NCBI GenBank assembly: GCA_015665275.1
Contig: JADFAL010000049.1
Coordinates: forward strand, 1-56,226
Length of the DNA stretch: 56,226 nt
Reading direction: 5' to 3'
DNA from: Flavobacteriales bacterium
Lineage (GTDB): Bacteria; Bacteroidota; Bacteroidia; Flavobacteriales_D; Crocinitomicaceae
Part shown: positions 26,586-33,572 of the stretch, piece by piece
How positions within the stretch are numbered: position 1 is the first letter of the stretch
How the letters are laid out: each line of letters opens with the position of its first letter
The notes under the pieces: model-generated
What the model saw: the letters and a program-made list of their open reading frames with translations, nothing else
Databases searched by the model: none
Told to the model about the DNA's origin: nothing
Position numbers and translations under genes: made by a program

Positions 26586-27743
26586 ATGCAGCAGAAAAAA
26601 GGCATCGCCATACTTGGTTCAACAGGTTCTATTGGTACTCAAGCGCTCGAAGTATTAGAGCAATACCCCGATTATTTTGACTTACAGGTAATTACTGCCA
26701 ATCGTAATGCAGACCTACTCATCGAGCAAGCGAAAAAACATCATCCGAATACGGTGGTTATCGCCGACGAATCCCTTTATGAAAAGGTAAAAGACGCCTT
26801 GTGGGAAGATGATATTCATGTATACGCGGGTTCGAATGCTTTGTCTGAAGTAGTTGCAAGCAATGATGTTCACACTGTGCTTACTGCAATGGTGGGATAT
26901 GCCGGATTGAAACCAACCATTGCGGCTATCGAGGCGAAAAAAACCATCGCTTTGGCAAATAAAGAAACGCTCGTGGTTGCCGGGGAATTGATCAAAAAGA
27001 TGGCCCTGGAAAAAGGTGTTGCCATTTATCCCGTGGATTCCGAACATTCGGCAATTTTTCAATGTTTGACAGGCGAATTTCAAAACCCAATTGAGAAGAT
27101 TTACCTAACGGCTTCAGGAGGTCCATTCCGAGGATTTACAACAGAACAATTGCAAGCCGTTACCAGAGCACAAGCATTGAAGCATCCGAACTGGAGCATG
27201 GGAGCAAAAATCACTATCGATTCCGCAAGCATGATGAACAAAGGATTGGAGGTGATTGAGGCAAAATGGCTGTTCGATTTACGTCCAGATCAGGTTGATG
27301 TTGTTGTGCACCCGCAATCGATTGTTCATTCGCTGGTTCAATTCGAAGACGGAAGTATGAAGGCACAATGGGGCTTACCGGACATGAAGCTCCCGATTCA
27401 ATATGCACTTACCTACCCAGATCGATACCCAACGAAATTTGAGCGTTTCAACTTCATGGACTACCCGGAACTGAATTTCGAAAAGCCCGACCCAAAAACC
27501 TTCCGCAATTTGCAATTAGCATATGACGCAATGAATGTTGGTGGAACGATGCCTTGCGCCTTGAACGCAGCCAATGAAATTGCGGTACAAGCATTCTTAG
27601 AGGAAAAGATTTCGTTCTTGCAAATCGCTGAAATCAACGAGAAAACCATGCACGCAGCCGCTACAAAAGGAACTCCGCAATTGGAAGATTTTGTCGCAGT
27701 TGATTCTGAGGCAAGAGCTTTTGCAAAAGGATTGATAAAATAA
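26586..27743 (+). CDS. dxr: 1-deoxy-D-xylulose-5-phosphate reductoisomerase
   Basis: 385 aa, full length for the family. It converts DXP to 2-C-methyl-erythritol-4-phosphate with NADPH and a divalent metal, the committed step of the MEP isoprenoid pathway. NADPH loop GSTGSIGTQ (about 11-19); ANKETLVVAGELI; metal and substrate site PVDSEHSAIFQ (about 149-159); SGGPFRG; and IDSASMMNKGLEVIEAKWLF; the HPQSIVHSLV strand follows. The helical C-terminal domain contains NAANEIAVQAFL. It is a single gene; in many Bacteroidota rseP follows dxr, but here a short damaged membrane gene does. Confidence 0.97.
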   Translation: MQQKKGIAILGSTGSIGTQALEVLEQYPDYFDLQVITANRNADLLIEQAKKHHPNTVVIADESLYEKVKDALWEDDIHVYAGSNALSEVVASNDVHTVLTAMVGYAGLKPTIAAIEAKKTIALANKETLVVAGELIKKMALEKGVAIYPVDSEHSAIFQCLTGEFQNPIEKIYLTASGGPFRGFTTEQLQAVTRAQALKHPNWSMGAKITIDSASMMNKGLEVIEAKWLFDLRPDQVDVVVHPQSIVHSLVQFEDGSMKAQWGLPDMKLPIQYALTYPDRYPTKFERFNFMDYPELNFEKPDPKTFRNLQLAYDAMNVGGTMPCALNAANEIAVQAFLEEKISFLQIAEINEKTMHAAATKGTPQLEDFVAVDSEARAFAKGLIK

Positions 27744-27764
27744 ATGGAACATAGTCTTTAGAAG

Positions 27765-28126
27765 ATGATGCCTTCCAAATTTATACGGTCTTTTCTACTT
27801 TTTTTCTAGTAGGGAAAAACGCAAGTGCATTGGGTCAATCGGGCTCGGAAAATTTAATGATTGCTTTAGTTGGCGCCGTTTTCTTTCTAGCACTGCCACT
27901 TATTTGCTTTTTTATTTTTCTTATTCTTAGAATCGTTACCAATAAAACCATTTATGGCGTCGGAATTTATGCTGGTTTAGGTCTACCCGCGGTCTTTTTC
28001 GGACTATTGCATCTAGAATCTGACGGAAGAGATGGTGTCCATCTAAGAATAATGATGGGCTTCATACTCATGCTTCTGACCTACCTTGCCATTGAAATCA
28101 TGATCAAAAGGGGTAAAAGAGATTAG
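27765..28126 (+). pseudogene. Small exported membrane protein, frame broken in a T7 run
   Basis: ATG 27765 opens MMPSKFIRSFLLFF, a signal-peptide start, then TAG ends it. Reading one base earlier (a -1 shift) at the T7 run 27799-27805 continues as LVGKNASALGQSGSEN and joins a 98-residue open frame (27830-28126) with two membrane helices (about LMIALVGAVFFLALPLICF and VGIYAGLGLPAVFF). One T added in the run would give an intact 120-aa exported or membrane protein (362+1 nt = 121 codons). On its own the downstream part needs a TTG start at 27830. Function unknown. This may be an under-called homopolymer or phase-variable slippage. Confidence 0.65.
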
Positions 28127-28206
28127 GTGAAACCTGTTCTAAGTCATTTTTCTAGCGGCAAACAAGTGTTAAGTTAGTGTCATACAACCATAACACTTTT
28201 ATCCAA

Positions 28207-28293
28207 ATGAACGCCTTCATCCAATTGACTACTGACTTGAGCGTTTGTATGGATAGCCGCTACGACAAAGTGATGGAGAAACTTAAAAAGTAA
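28207..28293 (+). CDS. Possible 28-residue small ORF
   Basis: ATG 28207 to TAA 28293 reads MNAFIQLTTDLSVCMDSRYD then KVMEKLKK. It lies in the 205-base spacer between two converging broken genes. No ribosome-binding site or promoter is evident and it resembles no family; the composition is plausible for a peptide but could be chance. Confidence 0.2.
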   Translation: MNAFIQLTTDLSVCMDSRYDKVMEKLKK

Positions 28294-28331
28294 TCGCGAC
28301 CATCGAGGGCATATCAACCATCACGCTCATC

Positions 28332-29746
28332 TCAAAGTTTGTACAACTCATAATGCTTCGTTTTTCCAACGAGCGTTGCCTCTTCGGGAATGGTAGGTTC
28401 TTTAAAAGGATCTGATTTTTGACTCTTTCCACCCTTATGCGGCATTTTATGTGTTCCTTTTGTCTGTCTAATAAATAATACCTCTTTGTATTTCTTTTGC
28501 AAAGAAGCGTCGTATTGACTTTCTTGACTCACATTCGTGTGCATGGAATAGGCTACCCAAAATTCTAGATTATGACGCGCCACAACAATCGCTCGATCGG
28601 GTTCGTTTATGAATTGTTCTAATTGTTGCAGTTCTGCATATCCGCCTGCTGGAACTTCTGGAGGTCGTTTTTCAAAAATCATTAGTGCAGCAGCTCCGAA
28701 GGAGGCAATTGATAAAAGTATTGTAAGGGTCACCCTTGATCTTTTGCGGATAAACGCAGCCAAATAAAGCAATAGAACACTCTGCGGAACGAAAAGAAAA
28801 TTCGTCAATCTGGATGCAAATTGTTCATTGTATAGAGGCAGCGGAATTATGCAAAGGAGCAACACACAGGTCATGATGATGCTACGGTCGATCTTTTCAA
28901 ATTGAACTTTATGTCTTCGGTAAAGTCGCAGGGCGAAAAACGCCGTAACTACGTAAAACAGGAACTTCAGAATGGATAGTATTACGGGACCATGAAAAAG
29001 ATCTTTTGCCGAAACAGTGTCTCCAATGAACGTGGTAATCCTTACTCCTCGCTCGGCATCAAAAACATATACCAGCGAGATCGCCACTAGTGCCAACGCT
29101 GATATATACAGAAGTGCTTTCCAACGATAGCGATGCAATAGAAAAACTGAAACGGCAATCGAAGCGAACATGAAGGTGCCGAAATGTGTTGCTCCCGTAA
29201 GCAATAGAAATATGGCAGTGTACACCAAATACTTCCTCTGTTCGGTACGCGTGTACACAATAAATAGGCCAAACTTGAGAAAAGTAGCATCAGCGCAAAC
29301 CCATTCTTTTGAAATCCGGAAAACATTCGTAACGGCACGACAGAAATAGTCAGATATGCGAGAATGGCCATCAGAAACCATCGAGTTGTGGCCCTGTTCA
29401 TTCGTTTCAATACATGATAGCTTGGCACAAGTAGCAATGGAAACAACGCACTATCCATAAACTTGACCGTATTCAAAATGAGATCATCATTGATCGTCAA
29501 ACCGAAAAGAGAAATCAACTTTACAACACCTGCATCCAAATAAAACAACAAGGGCATATCGGGAAAAGCAAGACTTCCGTGTTCAATTATTGCGCGCACT
29601 TGCAAGGGATAGTATCCCCCATTTCCAGAAAGCAATTCTTCAGAAAAGTTCATATAGAGTCGAACCCCAAAGGACAAAAGTGCAATGGCGATAGGGATTA
29701 TTTTCAGATCTCTTAATGAAATTTCTTTGTTGCGAAGGTCACTCAT
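28332..29746 (-). pseudogene. Polytopic membrane protein, GT-C-like, frame broken by one missing base
   Basis: From ATG 29746 the frame reads a GT-C-like start: first helix DLKIIPIAIALLSFGVRLYM, then LSGNGGYYPLQVRAIIEHGS, a luminal loop typical of oligosaccharyl- or mannosyltransferase-type enzymes. At 29246-29260 it shifts: LAYLLCTR must join TEQRKYLVYTAIFLLLTGAT in the next frame, a -1 event. The second part runs to 28332 with about seven more helices. 1415 nt plus one base equals 472 codons, so a single lost base restores everything. GTACGCGTGTAC at the junction is palindromic. Predicted role: transferring sugars from a lipid donor across the inner membrane; substrate unknown. It is divergent from blaI across the operator array. 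Confidence 0.7.
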
Positions 29747-29822
29747 ATATTTTTTTGATGCAATTCTTCAAAACTTGCGATCGTTACCATTCTTTCACAC
29801 TTCACTCAATAGAAACCACACT

Positions 29823-29880
29823 TAACTAACAATTTAGTTATTTAACTATCTTTTTAGTTTGTTAACTAAGAAATTAGTTA
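29823..29880. promoter_or_regulatory. Three in-phase 18-bp palindromic operators (BlaI-type)
   Basis: Copy 1 TAACTAA-CAAT-TTAGTTA (29823-29840) and copy 3 TAACTAA-GAAA-TTAGTTA (29863-29880) are perfect inverted repeats; copy 2 TAACTAT-CTTT-TTAGTTT (29843-29860) is imperfect. Start-to-start distance is exactly 20 bp. The array lies 27 nt upstream of the blaI-like ATG and 76 nt upstream of the divergent membrane gene, so one repressor could control both. Confidence 0.8.
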
Positions 29881-29907
29881 TGTGTTTGTGATGTAATCTT
29901 ATTTACT

Positions 29908-30264
29908 ATGCAAGAATTAACAAAAGCAGAAGCGCAAGTCATGCACTACCTCTGGGAAATCAAAGAGGGATTTGTAAAAGACATCATGGAAAAGTTTCCT
30001 GATCCAAAGCCGGCTTATAATACAGTATCTACCATCATTCGTATTCTGGAAAAGAAGAATGTTGTAGGACACAAAGCGTACGGTCGATCTTTTATGTATC
30101 ATCCACTCATTTCAAAGGAAAGCTACACGAAAAGTACCACGCATCAATTGGTAGACAACTATTTCTCTGGTTCCGTGGAGAATTTGGTTTCCTTCTTCGT
30201 GAAAGAAAAAGAGATCAGCGTGGATGAACTCGAAAAAATCTTAAACGAAATCAAAAAGTCATGA
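29908..30264 (+). CDS. BlaI/MecI/CopY-family transcriptional repressor
   Basis: 118 aa. The family pattern is clear: LTKAEAQVMHYLWEIKEGFV, then NTVSTIIRILEKKNVVGHKA (winged helix recognition segment, about 37-56), and a C-terminal helix VDELEKILNEIKKS for dimerisation. Such repressors bind a palindrome and are inactivated when the cognate BlaR1/MecR1 protease cleaves them. The three operators directly upstream give autoregulation. It overlaps the M56 gene by 4 nt (ATGA), the usual blaI-blaR order. In Bacteroidota this pair often responds to envelope signals, not necessarily beta-lactams; no beta-lactamase is nearby. Confidence 0.92.
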   Translation: MQELTKAEAQVMHYLWEIKEGFVKDIMEKFPDPKPAYNTVSTIIRILEKKNVVGHKAYGRSFMYHPLISKESYTKSTTHQLVDNYFSGSVENLVSFFVKEKEISVDELEKILNEIKKS

Positions 30265-31450
30265 CATTGCTACAATTTCTATTGATTCAAGTCAACCTTC
30301 TTGTACTCTTTGGACTCTACAAGTGGCTGGCTGCAAAAAATGGACAGTACAACTTCAACCGATGGTACCTTATTCTTGGTCCTGTAGTGGCAATTGCCCT
30401 GCCCTTTTTTGTCTTTGAAAATACATCCGAAACAACGCTCTCAGTGCTCCTCCCTGCTGTTGAAGTACTGAACGAAGCACAGGCTTCCAATGCCACTGTT
30501 ATTGACTGGACACAGATTGGAATCTTCTCTGGAGCGGGCTTAATACTTGGGCTCTTTGGATATTCCATGTGGAAACTTGTAGGCGTTAAGCGCGCCACTT
30601 ATTTGGAGGATTACAAAGGGAAGACGTGTATTTACTGTCTTCCGAAGACGGAACCACACACTCAATTTTCAACCGCATTTACCTGCATCCATCTCATGCT
30701 AATTACCGCGAAATAATTCTCGAGCACGAATATGCTCACTGTAAAAGTCGCCACTCATGGGACTTGGTACTCATGGCATTTTACAAGGCGCTTTTCTGGT
30801 ACAATCCTGCTATTTACAAATGGGGCAAAGAAATGCAACTCAACCATGAATACTTGGCAGATGCCCACGTGCTATCCTTGGGAGTATCGCCAAAAACCTA
30901 CGGAGCCACTTTGCTTGCGCTTAATTTTTCACACAGCGGTGGAAACCTGGTGCACGCGTTCAATCAACCATCGTCGCTCCGAAAAAGAATCGTTCACTTT
31001 AAACATCAAAATAAATTCAACATGAAACATCTATTGCTTATCCCAGCAGTTGCCGCTATGGCCTTTGCTACCACGTCAATGGTTTCTACTAACACTCCGA
31101 AAAAAGCCAACATTTCGACTATTCACACACCGGCTTTTAATGGAGATGAAGAAGGAACCCAACCTCAATATCCCGGAGGAAAAGAAGGGTTAATGAACTA
31201 CATGATGACAAACTTAAAATATCCGAAAGCGCTCGAGAAAGCCGGTTCTGAAGGAAAAGTATTCGTCAAGTTTGTGGTTGCCAAAAACGGCGTAGTTAAA
31301 GACGTTGCCGTAGCAAAATCATCTGGTTTTGAAGCCTTGGACGAGGAAGCAGTTCGCGTGATCAATAACATGCAAAACTGGGAACCTGGAACGAAAGAAG
31401 GTAAGAAAGTAGATACAGAAATGACACTTCCAATTGTGTTCAAACTATAA
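30261..31450 (+). pseudogene. BlaR1/M56 membrane metalloprotease with C-terminal TonB domain, frame broken by one missing base
   Basis: ATG 30261 starts three or so helices (LLQFLLIQVNLLVLFGLYKW; WYLILGPVVAIALPFFVFE; GAGLILGLFGYSMWKLVG). The frame breaks at about 30612-30623 and resumes one base back as DVYLLSSEDGTTHSIFNRIY. With one base added, 1191 nt = 397 codons. The protease motif is H156-E-Y-A-H (HExxH), with the third ligand region MQLNHEYLADAHVL. After helix KHLLLIPAVAAMAFATT comes a periplasmic TonB C-terminal domain (PQYPGGKEGLMNYMMTNLKY to the end). GGGAAAGAC to GGGAAGAC would explain the loss. The classical slippery heptamer is absent. Normal role: sense signal, cleave BlaI. Confidence 0.8.
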
Positions 31451-31478
31451 GTATCTTTTTGATTTACAGTTTCTTTGC

Positions 31479-31520
31479 AAGCGTGGGTCTTTACTCATTT
31501 TTAGACCGGCGCTTTTTTTT
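31479..31520 (+). terminator. Rho-independent terminator of the blaI-blaR operon
   Basis: AAGCG (31479-31483), internal loop TG/GG, GGTCT (31486-31490), loop TTACTCATTTTT, AGACC (31503-31507), CGCTT (31510-31514), then a T-run to 31520. It starts 29 nt after the stop of the M56 gene. Confidence 0.85.
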
Positions 31521-31598
31521 ATCCCAACGCACAATAGTTCTTATACGTTATCGTTGTTACTATCGAGCTACTTAATAGAAAACAAACGAAAACTACTT

Positions 31599-31880
31599 AT
31601 GCGTTTCACGACCAAGAACGTCAGTGAGAAGGACGACTCTGTCATATTATTAATTTGTGCTGTCGTTGTCGCCTTAATCACACTCTTTTTTACATACGGA
31701 ATTGAGCATTTCGAGTGGGTTATTTTCACCTTGTACGCCGTATTCATTTTTATGGGCGAATTTCTGATGTCTTCCTTTATTTTCCGTCGAGATAACATTT
31801 TGTATACCATTGCCAGCATTGCTTCTGGTTCCGCAATTGGAATTGTTTTCGTTCTTAAAGCGATTCTTCCTTTTTGGTAG
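31599..31880 (+). CDS. Small membrane protein, three helices
   Basis: 93 aa from ATG 31599 (MRFTTKNVSEKDDSVILLIC). Upstream in-frame codons from 31434 lie over the terminator and are rejected. Helices at about 16-34 (VILLICAVVVALITLFFTYG), 40-60 (WVIFTLYAVFIFMGEFLMSS) and 70-90 (IASIASGSAIGIVFVLKAIL). Only polar, short loops; no motif recognised. It precedes the GNAT gene by 34 nt and may share its transcript. Confidence 0.6.
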   Translation: MRFTTKNVSEKDDSVILLICAVVVALITLFFTYGIEHFEWVIFTLYAVFIFMGEFLMSSFIFRRDNILYTIASIASGSAIGIVFVLKAILPFW

Positions 31881-31900
31881 TTTTTCGCATCCCATTTCAC

Positions 31901-31908
31901 TATCTTCG
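31901..31908 (+). promoter_or_regulatory. Putative -7 element TATCTTCG, 6 nt before start
   Basis: TATCTTCG, one mismatch from TAnnTTTG, then AAATAC and ATG 31915. A near-leaderless geometry, weaker than the exact sites. Confidence 0.3.
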
Positions 31909-31914
31909 AAATAC

Positions 31915-32232
31915 ATGGATGCCTCAAAAATCAACAATAACAAAACAAACGGTCAGTTTGAATATAGAACGGATGAGCACCTCGCCTATCTAACCTATCG
32001 GATGCGTAAAAAAACGATGTTCTTCATGCACACCAAAGTGCCGGACGAACTTGCAGGTCAAGGTGTTGCATCCGGATTAGCTCTTGCTGCCTTAAACTAT
32101 GCGAAAGACCACAAGTACCTGATTGCCGTAATGTGCCCTTTCGTTTCTGGCTTTGTGGAAAAACACCCCGAATGGTATGAATTGTACGACGGGGAATACC
32201 ACGAACGTTTTCGCAAGCCAAGAAGACCATAG
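31915..32232 (+). CDS. GNAT-fold N-acetyltransferase (YjdJ/GNAT_2-like)
   Basis: 105 aa from ATG 31915 (MDASKINNNKTNGQFEYRTD); a longer in-frame start at 31810 overlaps the previous gene and lacks conservation. The acetyl-CoA-binding segment is HTKVPDELAGQGVASGLALA (about 40-59), with the Q/R-x-x-G-x-A pyrophosphate loop shortened as in the small YjdJ-type family. C-terminal FVSGFVEKHPEWYELYDG is the usual end of this subfamily. These small enzymes act in the cytosol on unknown amines or proteins. Confidence 0.85.
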   Translation: MDASKINNNKTNGQFEYRTDEHLAYLTYRMRKKTMFFMHTKVPDELAGQGVASGLALAALNYAKDHKYLIAVMCPFVSGFVEKHPEWYELYDGEYHERFRKPRRP

Positions 32233-32323
32233 CTTGTAAGTATAAATACCTATTCGTATTCGCACAAATACCTTATTTCAAGTTACCCCATTTCTACACC
32301 AAATTTTTTAGCTAGTATTAACC

Positions 32324-33289
32324 ATGGCTAAGATAATTTTCAATGCGGATGATTACGGATTCTGCGATCAGATAGACGACGGTGTAATTAAGGCGATTGA
32401 TCAAGGATTGATTAACTCAGTAGCGGCTGTTGCAAATGGCAACAATGGTTTAGAGCGCCTCAAGCGACTGGCACAGATGCAAGACCAGGCAGATATTGGT
32501 TGTCATATTACCATCACTTCAGGAAAACCATTAACAGATGCTCCGAGTTTTACACGTGATATCGATGGCAAAAAGTACTTCCGAAAGTTCACCCAATTGG
32601 AACGTCCTAAAAAAAATGTGAATCAGGATAAGGCGAAGCATGAACTGAAAGAAGAAATCAACGCTCAGATTGACATGATGGAAATGGCAGGTATCAAAGT
32701 AAAGCACTTGAGCAGCCATCACAACTCCCTAATTTTCTTCCCTGAGTACTTCGAAGCACAAGTTGAAATAGCCCGTGACCGCGGAATAAAATTACGGTCA
32801 ACCTCTATTCTTCCGGATGGGAAAAACAACCTGTATATTGCACAATTAGCCGTGCGATCCTTAGACAACTTAGGGGTGAAAAACGCTCTTGAATTGTACA
32901 CCTTTATGCGTAAAATAGACGATTGGAAATCTGGATACAAACAGCCAATTCCAGCGATGCCAGACGCAATTGACGGAAGTCACTACGGCCCCCTGGGAAT
33001 AGATAACATTAAAACCAAAAATGAGTTCAAGCGTGAGGTGCGACGTAAGGTAAGAAAGTTGAAGAAGAACCTTGAAGAATTGCCTTCTAACGCGGTGATG
33101 GAATATTGCATTCACATGACAGATCCTGACGGATTGAGCTCTTACGCTTTCACCAAAGAAGGAACCGAAGATTATTACCCAGGAGTGGATTGGAAATACT
33201 TCGATTCACGTAAAGTTGAATTTGCTTCATTAGAGCAATTAAAAGCAGACGGAGAATTCCCGACTTTGTCTCGCTGGGACGATATTTAG
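32324..33289 (+). CDS. ChbG/HpnK/YdjC-family carbohydrate deacetylase
   Basis: 321 aa, cytosolic. Motifs of the family: IIFNADDYGFCDQIDDGVIK (the Asp pair DD binds the metal and catalyses), GCHITITSGKPL, and LKHLSSHHNSLIF-type HxxxH region (here KHLSSHHNS, about residue 128-136), then EYCIHMTDPDGLSSY near the end. Family enzymes remove N-acetyl groups from chitooligosaccharides or diacetylated sugars using Mg or Zn. Length is normal. Basic tract REVRRKVRKLKKNLE is unusual but inside the helical region. It is a single gene; no glycosidase or PTS partner adjacent. Confidence 0.9.
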   Translation: MAKIIFNADDYGFCDQIDDGVIKAIDQGLINSVAAVANGNNGLERLKRLAQMQDQADIGCHITITSGKPLTDAPSFTRDIDGKKYFRKFTQLERPKKNVNQDKAKHELKEEINAQIDMMEMAGIKVKHLSSHHNSLIFFPEYFEAQVEIARDRGIKLRSTSILPDGKNNLYIAQLAVRSLDNLGVKNALELYTFMRKIDDWKSGYKQPIPAMPDAIDGSHYGPLGIDNIKTKNEFKREVRRKVRKLKKNLEELPSNAVMEYCIHMTDPDGLSSYAFTKEGTEDYYPGVDWKYFDSRKVEFASLEQLKADGEFPTLSRWDDI

Positions 33290-33437
33290 GCAAGCCTTCG
33301 TTTAAAGGCGTGGATACTCTCGTTTTCTGATTGACCGCAAGGGCACAAGTTGATCCCTCGAGGATCATCATGGCGGAATGGTTGTGATGAATACTTCAAT
33401 TCATATTTGTAGCTAACACCTCATAACTCGCACCTCC

Positions 33438-33452
33438 ACAGGCTCGATGACA
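33438..33452. repeat. Relic of the CTCGATGAC hairpin family
   Basis: AGGCTCGATGACAGTT resembles the right arm of the post-dprA hairpin (GCTCGATGACCGGGG). A nearby TGATCC-C-TCGA-GGATCA inverted repeat lies at about 33352-33368. Otherwise the 283-base spacer 33290-33572 shows only AT-rich sequence before the large MORN-like gene. Confidence 0.25.
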
Positions 33453-33572
33453 GTTACTCTTAACTGCACAAAGCGTATAATCAACAATCACCCCCGAATT
33501 ATGTTACATTAACATCAGATCAGCGTTGTATACATAATATCCGTTCAATCATTACGTATATTTATCACTACA

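Noticed and set aside
28207-28293. A toxin or peptide gene in the spacer
   Set aside because: Too short, no promoter and no antitoxin partner; kept only as a low-confidence ORF.
29823-29880. CRISPR-like repeats
   Set aside because: Units are palindromes with 2-nt gaps and no spacers; operator explanation fits.
30612-30623. Programmed -1 frameshift in the BlaR1 gene
   Set aside because: No X-XXY-YYZ heptamer (the base before AAA-GGG is C), and no downstream hairpin was evident, so a lost base is more likely.
30261-31450. Two separate genes (151-aa membrane protein and 274-aa protease)
   Set aside because: Together they form one standard M56-TonB architecture, and adding one base restores a single frame.
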